Assembly: GCF_003576645.1 (NCBI RefSeq)
Contig: NC_044916.1
Coordinates: 24,736,920-24,800,919 of the forward strand
DNA from: Ipomoea triloba
Lineage: Eukaryota > Streptophyta > Magnoliopsida > Solanales > Convolvulaceae
Direction: 5' to 3'
Length of the DNA: 64,000 nt
The notes beneath the pieces are model-generated. The model was not told the DNA's origin. It made no database searches and saw nothing but the letters and a program-made list of their open reading frames with translations. Both the position numbers and the translations under genes were made by a program. Of this stretch, positions 32,062-43,535 are shown piece by piece. How positions within the stretch are numbered: the first letter of the stretch is position 1; each line of letters opens with the position of its first letter.

Positions 32062-33190
32062 GAATAATAACTAAAATTGTTATATTTAGAAAAATATGAA
32101 AAATGTAAATTTTAAATGAGGACGCATTTCTAAAAATATACGCATTTCCTTATATATTTAATTTTTAAGTAAGTTTAAACTATAATAGGACGCATTTCCT
32201 TATATGATTGTATAATACATTATATATACACATAATATTTATTAATATGTATATAGAAAAATTCTATAATATAATTTCATTAATTATAATTTATATTGAT
32301 AGATTTATAATTAAAAATTTACATTTAGAAATTAAAAAATTAGCATTTAAATTTTGTATGATTAATGTAGTACATATGTATGTATTTAAAAAATTTCTAA
32401 ATATTTATGAGCGCATATTTTGTTAATTTTATAATTTCATTTCCTTAATTATATTTCATATTTTATTGATTATAATTTAATGAAATTGCCAAAAATATTG
32501 TCATAGAAGAAATATTATATTTCTCAATGAAGTTAATTATATTAATTATAATTACCAAATATTGTGGCAATTACCATACTAATTTTATTAACTATATCAA
32601 TTATAATATTTTTTCTATTCTAATATTAAAATACATTACAATAAATTAGCATAATAATTAATGAAATTGCAACAATTTTGAAATATAGTACCATAAAATT
32701 ACCATAATAATTACCCAAAAAAGTGAAAAATTACCAAAATAATTACCATTAATAAATATTAAGAAATTAAATTAAAAATAATTATATATTAAAGAAGTAT
32801 AGTTTATTTTGTGTCAATAATATTACACTGAAAAAGTTGAAGAAAATTACAATAAATAATTATTAGGCAATAATATTAAAAATTATTTATTAAGGCATGC
32901 ATGATTTATTTTGTACTAAAAATAATGTGTCCACAGTACAAAATAAATTATACTTGCCTTAATAATTAATTATATTAATATAATTGCCTAATATAAATTT
33001 ACAATTATAGCTTTGTATAAGAAAAACATAGAAGCTTAAATGGCATGTACAAACCTCGAAGTCAACATACTGACTATGAGTTAAATAAAACCCTACAAAA
33101 TTATCAGAATAGTAATGTAACACTATAGTTGCTAGACTGCTATCACATCAGTTTGTAATAATCAAATAATATAGACAACTAAAAATAATG
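31761..33190. other. AT-rich sequence with a (CA)(CG)(CA) microsatellite
   Basis: No gene is seen. A compound (CA)n(CG)n(CA)n(TA)n tract lies at about 32004-32060. The rest is very AT-rich and looks repeat-derived. Confidence 0.5.
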
Positions 33191-33729
33191 CTTGACCGAG
33201 GGCTCGGACTGGGGGGGGGGGGGGGGCACTTTAAAAAGGCCCCCCCAACCGGCCTGCCGAGGAACCCTTTTTTTGTTTTTGTTTTTGTTTTTATTTTTTT
33301 GTTTTTTTTTTGTTTTTGCTTTTTTAAGGTTTAGTCGCCAAAACGATGTCGTTTTGGCGAATAAACCCTTATTTGATTTTAATCGCGCAAATCGCGAAGA
33401 AGGCCGAAGGCGCAGGCTGCTTCAATCGCGAAGGGAGAGCTCTGGCGCCTCCACCCATCCGCCACTATCGCACGCCGCCATCACCTCCGCCTGTCCCTGC
33501 CGTCGCCTCCGTCAATGCCGCCGCCGGTCGAGTCAGGTAACTCCAGAGTCGCTCAGTGCAGACTGCACTGTCGGCTGTCCAACTCGAATTTATTTTTATT
33601 TTTATTTTTTTAGTTTTTTTTCTTTTAAATCTTAAATTGTATTTTTTGGTCTGGTAGATTGTTGTACTCTTGATAAATAAATAATTTTGTAATAATGTAA
33701 TATAGATTTGGATTGTTAAATGTTAAATA

Positions 33730-33760
33730 CTACCTCCGTCCCAAAATGGTTGTCTGGTTC
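33730..33760 (+). mobile_element. Stowaway-like terminus
   Basis: TACCTCCGTCCCAAAATGGT resembles the CTCCGTCCCA terminus of plant Stowaway MITEs. No opposite terminus is seen within 400 bp, so this is probably a decayed copy inside the hAT leader. Confidence 0.4.
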
Positions 33761-34385
33761 GTTTAACGAGGCTTGACTGAAGTAATTTTTAATCCAATTT
33801 TTCATATTATTAAGTTTAGTATTAATATATAAAATTTATATATTTAGAAACTACATTAAAAGTACTATTAAACACAAAAAATTAAATTTAAAAATAATAA
33901 AAATTACTAAAGAAAATAAGCAAAGAAGAAAGAGTTGGTTTGACCAATTGTATTTTGTAACTTGTAATTTTGTAAATCAATTTGTGCATTGTTGGCTTGT
34001 TGGCTAGTTGCTTTGTAGGGTGTCTTTACTCTTTGTAGTTTGTAGTTCATTAGTTTGTACTTTGTAGTTTGTAGTTTGTAGATTGCGAAAATGACAAAGT
34101 TATATTGTGAAAATGTAATTTGTACTTTGTGTTCGCGTGTTGTAGACTTGTAGATTGTTAAATATACTAATATAGTAAATTAGTAATATACTAATATGAA
34201 GCCCCTAATTGAGATTTGAGAATAATATGAGTGTAAACTGAAATTGTTAATATGTTATTAGTTTAATTGTATGTAGATTGTAGAGTGTAGACTCATATTG
34301 TTTATTGTGTTTGTGTATTTGACTATTTGTTTAATTGTATATATTGATTTAGTTGATTTAGGTACTTTACTAGTTTACTCCTAGT

Positions 34386-37328
34386 ATGGTGATTGGTGAT
34401 AATAATGCTTCTCAAAGTGTTGGATCTTCCGAACCAACCACAATAAAAAGAAAGTCTAATGATATAGGATGGGAGTATGGAGTAATTAATGATCCGAATA
34501 AATCATTGGACAAGATTAAGTGTTTATTGTGTAAGAAAGTAATGTCTGGTGGAGTGTATGGGATTAAAGAGCATATTGCTGGCATACAAGGAAATGTAAG
34601 CAAATGCCCTACATCTACAAAGGAAGATCAATTGAAATGTAGGGACGCCCTCATGATGGCGAAGAACAAAAAAGAAGAATAAGAGAGCTGAAGAAGTTAA
34701 TCTTAGGGCGGAGGTAAAGATATCGGCGCATGACAATGAGAGTATGAGTAATGTTATTGATATTGATGAGGTGCAGCAGTTTGGACCTTTGAAACCACCT
34801 CAGCCAATTGGCCCTATGGATAAGTTCGCAAATCAAATCAATCCCTTGTTTTCTTTGAGTTCAGAAAAGGGCAAGGCACAACAACGAATAATTGATGCAT
34901 TTGACAAGGAAAGGGCTAATCGGGTGAAAGAGTACATATGCAGATGGGCTTATGAAGCAGCTATTCCATTTCATTCTTTTGAGAAAGATAGCTTCAAGTT
35001 GTTGGTTGAAGCTATTGGTCAATATGGTCCGGGAGCTCAAGTACCAAACAAATATGAAATGAGTGAAACTTGTTTGAAAAAAGAGGTTGATCGAGTCCGA
35101 GAAAGTTTAAAGGTACATGAAGCGGAGTGGAAATTAAATGGGTGCTCAATTATGACTGATGCTTGGACAGATAGGAAGAAAAGAAGCAGCATGAACTTGT
35201 GTGTCAATTTAAGGTTGGACACTGTGTTTTTATCTTCTAAAGAATGTTCAATGGAGGCACACACAAGTCAGTTCATATTTGAGTATGTGAAGCATGACAT
35301 TCAACAAGTAGGAGAGGAGAATGTTGTTCAAATTGTCACCGATAATGCTTCGAACAACATGGGAGCAGCTAAATTGTTGAGGGAGAAAATGCCACTGATA
35401 TTTTGGACTTGTTGTGTAACACATTCTATTAATTTAATGCTTGAAAGCATTGCAGGTAACCAATGTGTAATCTTTAATAAACTATATGATAAATCTTTAA
35501 ATATTTAATAATTAATACTCGAAACTTCTTCCTTCTCTCTAGATTTTACCTCTCTCTAAAAATCCCAAAAATTCCCATTTTACCCAAAATGCATATCTTT
35601 ATATGAAATATCTAAATATTCATATGGAAATGCATATTTTATTCAAATATTCATACATAATTTGAATATTCATATTTGAACTTCCGTTGACTGCCATGCA
35701 ATAGTCAATCCAATATTAATACTCGAAACTTGAATGCATTGCAGGTTTACCACGGTTTAGTAGAGTTCTTCAGCAAGCAAATGCTTTGACTATCTTCATC
35801 CATGCACATCATAAAACTTTGGCAATGATGAGATCCTTTACAAAGAAGCGTGACATTGTCCGGCCAGGTGTGACTAGGTTTGCTTCTGCATTTCTTACGT
35901 TACAGAGTTTAGCTGGTAAGAAAGCAGAATTAAAGGCTATGTTTACAAGCAATGAATGGGATGGGTGTAAGTTTGCCAAGTCAGTTAAAGGGAAACAAGC
36001 TTATTCTACTATTTTGAGTCATGCATTTTGGCAAGGGGTTGCATTATGCTTGAAGGTTTTTGCACCGTTGGTGAAGGTGCTTCGTATTGTTGATCAAGAC
36101 AAGAAACCTTCAATCGGATTTGTTTATGGTGAGCTTATGCAAGCAAAAGAAGACATTAAGAACGCATTGAATGGAGTTGAAAAAAATTAAGAGCCTATTA
36201 TTAGAATAATCGAAGAGAAGATGCAAAATAGGCTAGATACTCCACTTCATTTGATGGCTTACTTGTTGAATCCTTATTACCACTATAAGGATCCTCGGCT
36301 TCATTTGGATGATTTCATTTCTATGGGATGTGTTGAGTTTCTTGAGACATTATTTTGGAGACTTAGAAATGCAAAACAAGATTTTAATGGATGAATTGTC
36401 CGAGTATAAGAAGAAAGAGGGAATGTTTGGAAAATTAATTGCGGCAAAAGGATGTGAGTCTAATGATGGACAATATGATCTAGGTAAATAAGTTATAAAC
36501 TTATAAGTTACATACTAGATTACTAGTTTGACATTTTTATTATTTAACATTTTTATTGCTTTGATGTAGCAATGTGGTGGTCAAGTTATGGGATGAGAAC
36601 TCCAAACTTGAAAATAATTGCTATGAAGATTCTAAGTCTTACTTCAAGTTCTTCCGGATGTGAAAGGAATTGGAGTACATTTGAAGGGATTAGTTTATTA
36701 TTATTTTTGAATTTTGTTTACTTTACTAGTTAACTAGTTTACTACTTTACTTACATAATTACATTGCTATGAAGATTCTAAGTCTTATTCAAGTTTATAA
36801 CTTTATTATTATTTTTGAATTTTGTTTACTTTACTAGTTAACTAGTTTACTACTTTATTTTGAATTTTGTTTACTTTACTAGTTTACTATTTCTAACATG
36901 TTTTGCATTTTACATTTTTAATATTTTAGGTACATACAAAAAAAAAAGAGAAAAGAAATAGGTTAGAATCTAACTGCCTTAACAATCTAGTCTTTGTGCA
37001 ATTTAATGCAAACTTGATGAACAAAAGAAAAAAGATCAAAATGTTGAATTATTACTTGCTAGTGATGCAAGTTAGGCACAAGATTGGCTTGTTAATGATG
37101 AAGTTGTGGTTGGAGATGAAGTTGAGGTTGGTGATGAGGAACTTGATGATGAAGCACTAAGACCAAGCCAAAGTTCTAGATTAAGAGAGGTTGAAGAAGA
37201 TAATTTTGAATCCGAAAGTACAGTGAAGAAGAAGTTGATGTGGATGTGGATGTTGAGTTTGAAGATGATGAAAATCATGTCATAGATCAATATGGACAAG
37301 GAGATGGAGAAGACAACCTTGAAAGTTG
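34386..37328 (+). pseudogene. hAT transposase (BED finger, DUF659 catalytic region, C-terminal dimerisation)
   Basis: The gene reads BED-type zinc finger first (CLLCKKVMSGGVYGIKEHI, 34386-34682). After a frame break comes the catalytic region from 34744 (SIMTDAWTD and IVTDNASNN with two acidic residues; WTCCVTH with the hAT CxxH signature). A probable intron lies at 35456-35744, then the middle helical region from 35745. In-frame stop at 36187-36189; then LLNPYYHY, and a further exon from about 36571 with the hAT dimerisation signature CERNWSTF. A Lys/Arg- and Asp/Glu-rich tail runs to about 37328. An intact protein would cut DNA at hAT termini in the nucleus. Stops and shifts make this copy inactive. 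Confidence 0.85.
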
Positions 37329-37931
37329 AATTTGATGTATTGATGAATGAAGAACACTTTGTGAATTGTTATTTAGACATTTAGTACTTACTTTGTTTTG
37401 AAATTTCAAGACTTGAAGTGTTTGTAATCTTTATTTTGGACTTTTGATTTTTGAAGTTTGCACTTTGCATGGAGCATTGGAGTCATGATTCCATGAACTA
37501 TGAATCTATAATTTAGAAATTAGAAGTTTGATGATTCCTTTAATGTTTATAACTTCATTAACTATTAAGTATTCGGTATTAACTATTAAGTTATAAGTTA
37601 CTCACTTATTTTGTATTGAAAATTTAAGATTTGAGACTTGTTTAATTGTTTTATAGTTATGTCACTTTTTTATGTATTCAAATGAGTGAATTACAAATTA
37701 CAATTATAAATTATAAATAATTTTATATGTATTTTACACTTTTACAGTAATTTTAGACTTTTAAATAATTAAATATTAGAATTTAGGAGTAAAAAAGAAA
37801 AATAAAAAATCGGCGCCTAGGCGCCCCCCAAGCACCTAGGGGGCGCCTAGCGATTTTTGCAACATTGTTTACGACTGAGATTCTTTCTCACACTTTCCAC
37901 CTGGAACTTCTATCTCACCTGAACTCCTTCA

Positions 37932-37934
<3 letters not shown>

Positions 37935-37990
<56 letters not shown>

Positions 37991-37991
37991 N

Positions 37992-38046
<55 letters not shown>
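37935..38046. repeat. (TA)n microsatellite containing an unresolved base (N at 37991)
   Basis: A (TA)n run of about 110 bp carries one N, probably a collapsed or gap-filled assembly point. It forms the left edge of the next element. Confidence 0.9.
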
Positions 38047-38050
<4 letters not shown>

Positions 38051-38846
38051 TGCACTCCCATGCGAACTGTCGCCCAAGTAAGAAATGAGAACGCTCCACA
38101 GCCGTCCACGTGTCCAGATCAACGAATCAGATGTAATTTAAAAAAAATGATGCGGTGGCATTTTCGTAAATAACTGGAACTTTGGTGCACCTAGTTTCAC
38201 TTAAAAGTGCACCTATTTTCACTTACAAGTGCAAGTAATTTACCTTATTAATATTCATGCACCTATTTTCGCAAGTACTTTCACTTACAAATGCAAGTAA
38301 TTTACCTTGTTAATATTCATGCACCTGGGTGCAACCTAGGTGCACCTAATTATAACATAGGTTGCACCTAGTTATAACATAGGTTGCACCTAGTTATAAC
38401 ATTATGTGCACCTAGTTATAACATTAGGTGCACTTAGTATTGATGCTCACTGTATAATTCACTTGCACATGTAATACATTTTACTTGCATCTGCAATACA
38501 CTTTACTTGCACTTGTGCAAGTAATTTACTTTGTTAACATTCATGCACCTGGTTGCAACCTATGTGCACCTAGTTATAGCATTAGGTGCACCTAATTATA
38601 ACATTAGGTGCACTTAGTATTGATGCTCATTGTACAATTTACCTGCACTTGTAATACATTTTCACTTGCAGGTGCAAGTAATTTACCTTGTTAACATTTA
38701 TGCACTTGGGTGCACCTATGTGCACCTAGTTATAACATGACGTGCACCTAGTTATAACGTTAGGTGCAACTACATTCCAGACACGTGGCGCGCTGTGATT
38801 GGTCCGCATTTCTCTCCTGGGCGGCCAGTACGCATTTGAACGCGAA

Positions 38847-38848
<2 letters not shown>
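38047..38848. mobile_element. (TA)n-bounded inverted-repeat element with internal minisatellite
   Basis: The ends are imperfect inverted copies: TATAGGGTTGCACTCCCATG at the left and, read in reverse complement at the right, TATAGGTTCGCGTTCAAATG. Both abut (TA)n tracts. The interior repeats TAGGTGCACCTAGTTATAACAT-like words many times (38340-38770). It resembles the microsatellite-targeting Mutator-related elements of plants; that placement is inference. Confidence 0.6.
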
Positions 38849-38899
<51 letters not shown>

Positions 38900-38903
<4 letters not shown>

Positions 38904-40833
38904 ATGAGGATACATATATTATGGAGGACAATGTGGATAAATCCTAGGCATTCAAATAAGTGCAATCAAAGGTTGTGATTGTATCCAAAATAATGTGAGA
39001 TTCTAACCATAAATAATAAGAGAGAACAAAGAAGACAATTGAGAGTTATTTTAATTTTGGAAGGATCGTAATTAATATAGTTAACACATTAGATGAAGAT
39101 CTACACGGTAATAAATTGTAGGCTCATAAAGGAAGCATAAAATCGGGAGTCGTCTTCATCTACGTACGAGAACAAACAGAATAGTTTGAACACATCCGTG
39201 GGGATAAATCACGCAGTAATGTCTATGTGACTAGAGGTTGTGTGACATACATATATAAATCGTGTACCATGTATAAGACTGTCGTGTGCACATACATCAC
39301 ATATTTGGGGCTAATTTAAATGGCAGCATGATAAATAGTTTCTAGTATTATGTTTTGAAAAATATTAGCTTTGTGTATGTATATTTAGTTCAACAAAAAT
39401 GACTTTGTAAGTGTTTTAGGTATTTTAATTTTAGCTAAAAAGTATAGCTGCATATTCAATTTATTCAATCTACATAGGTAAGTAGAAATGAGATTTTGGA
39501 TAAGACTGTTTAATTACCAAATTCAGTCCATGGAATGAGACATCTTGAGTAATGAGCCATGTCAAAAGAACTTGAAGGGAAAGGAAGGCGTTGTGTTCAA
39601 ATGATTCCAAGAATTGCAGGAATTTCATGCTCCAAAGCGAACTGAACTTGGTCCTCATGGTTATCTCTTGGCGCAAGAGAAAACGTAAGTATCCCATGAT
39701 CTAGTAATAAATCCCCTCCCCAGCTTGCAACCTAGACATCAGAAGACTATTCATTGTACTGTATGGCACACGTTTATTATAAGTATGACACACATTTCTT
39801 TTAAGTATGGCACACGATTATTATAAGTATGACACACGTTAATTAGAAGTATGACACATGTTAATTATAAGTATGACACACAGTTCCTTTAAGTATGGCA
39901 TAGAATTATAATAAGCATTGAAAAGCTATTATTTATTCATGTCTACATGTCTACATGTCTACATTCATTCATTGTCTACCTTGCTACTATGTATTTTGGC
40001 GGTATCATTTCAGCGTCCTCGTCCTTTAAATTCATTAGTTTTTCCTTGACATATTTCCACCTCGAACTCTTTCGTGTGATTGCCTTGTTCGCCTAGTTCA
40101 GTGTGCAAATTAAACAAAATGAATATCTCATTGATGAATACTTATTATTTTAACCTAGCAAAAAATAATAGTTTCAAAAATAAAATTTCGCAGTTATACA
40201 GTCTGCATATTCCTAATAAAAAATAATATTTGTTTAATACATTTTAAAAATTACTTTATGCACTAATTAAACTACTAAAATTCGTTGTACCCACTGTCAA
40301 ACTAGATGGCTATTTTTCGGCCAAATTTTAAAAACACTTACAAAGTCATTTTTTACTAAGCTAACAGTTTTCAAAACAGTATACTAGAAATTATTTATCA
40401 CACTGCCAGTTAAATTAGCCATAAATCTATGATGTATGTGCACACGACATTCTTATACATGGAACACGATTTATATATGTATGGCACACAACCTCTAGTC
40501 ACACAGACATCACTGCATGATTTATTCCTATGGAGGTGTTCAAACTATTCTGTTTGTTTTCGTACGTAGATGAAGATGACTCCCAGTTTTATGCTTCCTT
40601 ATGAGCCTACAATTTATTACCGTGTATATGTTCATCAAATATGTTAACTATATTAATTACAATCCTTCCAAAATTAAAATACCTCTCAATTGTCTTCTTT
40701 ACCCTCTCTTATTATTTATGATTAGAATCTCACATTATTTTGGATACAATCACAGCCCTTGATTGCACTTATTTGAATGTTTAAGATTTGTCCTCATTGT
40801 CTTCTAACACTATTTGTCCTCATGTGAATAAAG

Positions 40834-40835
<2 letters not shown>
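38900..40835. mobile_element. Foldback element with ~510-bp TIRs between (TA)n tracts
   Basis: Bases 38900-39415 and 40320-40835 are inverted copies at roughly 90% identity by eye, starting TTCAAATGAGGATACA at the left. (TA)n tracts lie outside both ends (38850-38899 and 40855-40895). The 0.9-kb centre contains a minisatellite of AAGTATGACACACGTTAATT-like units at about 39765-39900. No transposase is present. Long TIRs suggest a Mutator-like or Foldback element. Confidence 0.75.
39765..39900. repeat. ~22-bp minisatellite (ATGACACACG units)
   Basis: About six units of AAGTATGRCACACRNTTNNTTAT lie in tandem. The TIRs of the enclosing element carry related CATACAT/GTATGGCACACAACC words, so the array may have grown from element sequence. 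Confidence 0.75.
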
Positions 40836-40898
<63 letters not shown>

Positions 40899-40899
40899 T

Positions 40900-41217
40900 T
40901 ATTCCCCTAAAAATTCCCACCCTCCTCCCAAACTGAAATCTATTCTAGCATGGCTTATATTAGTTTTATGACTTGTGGGGAGTCAACAGTACAGTAGACC
41001 AACAGATCTGTTTAAAGAACGAGTATATGAGAATATAAAGAGAATATGTGTATTGTATTGATGAATATTAATTGCTTGTCCTCTTCCCATGTATATAGAG
41101 ACTATTTATACATATTCTGGGCTAGGAGCCCTACAAGGAATAGAAATCCAAGACTGCCTCATATTCAGAGTCTTTGTTACATTGGGGATCAGGAGCCTAA
41201 TCCTATTACATTATGAA
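40900..41217. other. Repeat-like flank of the long-TIR element
   Basis: No gene is seen. The sequence continues on the other side of the element at 42457 (both flanks contain TAGCCTAATCCTAT or GAGCCTAATCCTAT), so a single older sequence was split. Confidence 0.45.
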
Positions 41218-42456
41218 TAAGAGTTAATACCCAAAAGTATCCTCGACTATAGTGTTTTTTTTTTTCAATTTTGTTTTAAACGACTTTGGTGTCATAATGT
41301 AGTCCTAGACTTTTGTGTTATCGCTCAAAATTGTCCTCTTTTTGTTAATCTGTCAAAAGGGTGTTAAGTCTGGGGATAATTCAGTATTGTCATCTTTTTG
41401 TTAATCTGTCAAAAGGGTGTTAAGTCTGGGGACAATTCAGTAATTTTACATTTAGGTCTTCTTGCCTTCTTGGTTTCTCCTTTACTTACTAGAGTGTTTG
41501 CCTCATTTGAGTTGATGTATATGAGGATAAGATTTTAAGAATGCATTGGAAGGAAAGGAAATTAAAATTCTCTCGCCCTGTGACCCTAGCCGGCAAAGGA
41601 CCACAAGGAGGTAAACCAACTTAGGTTACACATAGCTGACCAGCTCAAACCCAAGGACTTGAGGTTCGAACCCACGACCTCTCGGATGCCCTTACAGGCG
41701 AGATTGTTCTTCATACTACTATGTATATAGTGTAGCAGAATTAAGAGGGGCTACAAGAAGAAATCAGCGTCAGAGGGTGAGAGGCCGTACAAGTCAAATT
41801 TGTGAGGTGGTCGCTAGACTGGAGATAGTGGTGCGAGAGAAGCTCCATTAATCTATTAGATCTCTTTAGAGAGGAACTCCGTTCATCTGATGTGCATCCT
41901 TATATTCTGTCTCTTCTATTGGTTGGTTAAAAAATCCAGTTGCCTGATTTAGCTATCGATGGATGCAAGGGTAGAAGTGTGCTACTGAGGAATTAAAGCG
42001 ATGGTGGAGGGAGTACATGTCAGATTTGCGAGGTGGTCGCCATTTGACCTTGTATGGATACAACTACCTAATTTACCGCTTTAGTTGTTTAATCATTGCA
42101 TGTTGAGGAGAATTTGTGAACCGATTGGTGAATTGATGACGCTGGATAATGTGACTGAGAATCGGTCGCGGCCGAGTGTCGGGAAAGTGAGGGTGGAGGT
42201 TGATATAAGGAGTTGCAATTTGAGTTATTGAGACTGAGAGAAGACTAGTGGTGTAATAAAGAAAATGGAGGGAAGACTTAAATTTGAAATCACTAAATTA
42301 TCCCGGTACTTAATACCCTTTTAACGGATTAACAAATGGACGACAATATTGAGCGATAACACAAAAGTCTGGGACTACTTTATGACACCAAAGTCATTTA
42401 GGACGAAATTGAGAAAAATCACTATAGTTGAGGATAATTTTGGGTATTAACTCTTA
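41218..42456. mobile_element. Long-TIR (Mutator-like) non-autonomous element
   Basis: The ends TAAGAGTTAATACCCAAAAG (left) and CTTTTGGGTATTAACTCTTA-like (right) begin TIRs of roughly 190 bp. TGAA occurs at both flanks. The left TIR contains an extra tandem copy of a GTCAAAAGGGTGTTAAGTCT block. The 0.85-kb interior includes a tRNA-derived B-box-like segment (GAGGTTCGAACCC at 41663) and has no recognised coding exon. Confidence 0.65.
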
Positions 42457-43535
42457 TGAATAATTAGCCTAATCCTATCAAACTCCTTGATTATCTCGTG
42501 TTGGGTATCTCTTTTAGACTTCCTTGGTCCATTTATTTTCTTGGACCAGTTGGTGTTGTCTCGGCCCCTTTTGGTTGGCTAGTTTGACCTAGTTACTTTG
42601 AGGATGGTCCATCTAATCAGCCTAGTATACCATTTTTTGAGATTTCGTGGAGTCAATGTCTCATAAAACTAGATTAATTTGTAAATTCGAAAAGGAATAA
42701 AATTTCGGATCAGTCAGTCCAGTCAGTAAGCCAACGGCTCGAGGTGGCTGCTCGATCCACGCCATGTTTGAGGCAGCTGATCGGTCAACCTGGCCGATCG
42801 GTCAACACAACGCTTGAGAGCTGACCTATTAGCGTCATTATTTTATATGTTTTTTTGCTCCTCCTTGCCATAAATACCCCCCTCCTCTCTCATACTCCTC
42901 CACTCTACCTTGTTCTCTTCATTTTCCATAGATAAGAAGTGTTTATTCCCCTCTGGTCAACTACCACCATCGGTCAGCCTATCGTTGTAGGTCTTCACCG
43001 CTCGGCGTTGGTTAGTGTTGTTTTTCTTCACCGACGGATCGGTTGGTCCTCCCGGTCTGCAACGCTACTGGTCATCGTTGTCGTTCGGCAGCTGACCAGT
43101 CTACTCTCCTGGCCAAATGATCAGCTACGCGATAGGCCATCCATGCCAACTGGCTAGTCGGCCCCTCTGTAAGCCAGTTGGTCGTCGATGCCTAACCATT
43201 CCGCTCCCTTTGGCTGACTTGTTGGCCTTCGGCGCCACTGCTCTTTCCATTTTTTTTTTTAACTTTTACATTTTTTTGTCATTTTTCTCAAGTCAGACGA
43301 CAAACTGCTCTTTTGATATCCTCGTCGTGCTACTGTCCAGTCCGTCATCCTTAACTCTTTGTCTATTTAACTTACTTCTATAGCTAGGTTAGTGTCATAC
43401 CTAGATTTTCCATCTCCTTCGAGTCACCTTCATCCCCTGACCCCTCCTCATCTTCTTTCTAGTAGTCATCCTCTTCAAGTGCCAGCTCGCCCCCATTCGC
43501 GGGCAGTTGTCAAGGGGTGACCGTGTAACACCCCC
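42457..43535. other. LTR-like sequence with possible promoter
   Basis: The sequence is less AT-rich than its surroundings and contains repeated GGCCGATCGGTCAAC words. CCATAAATACCCCCC at 42868 is a possible TATA box. The frames at 42939-43383 have no recognisable domain and are probably LTR sequence. The exact ends were not found. Confidence 0.35.

Larger units (their letters stand above)
33192..37867 (+). mobile_element. hAT element with degenerate transposase; right end intact, left end unclear
   Basis: The right end GGGGGCGCCTAGCGATTTTTGCAACATTG (37839-37867; described here by its last bases TTTTTGCAACATTG) matches the ends of the MITE at 12253-12779. A transposase gene fills 34386-37328. 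The left end should show an inverted TTGCAAAAA terminus but instead there is a poly-G run and a GC-rich block (33210-33260), so the left terminus is missing, rearranged or misassembled. A GC-rich leader with a GTCGTTTTGG palindrome (33335-33357) precedes the gene. Confidence 0.65.

Noticed and set aside
33192..33635. 147-codon frame through the poly-G and GC-rich leader
   Set aside because: It is low-complexity (Gly, Phe and Arg runs) and crosses a suspect junction; it is more likely the untranslated leader of the hAT gene.
42939..43383. Frames of 72 and 88 codons
   Set aside because: No recognisable domain, composition follows the LTR-like sequence, and the frames overlap each other.
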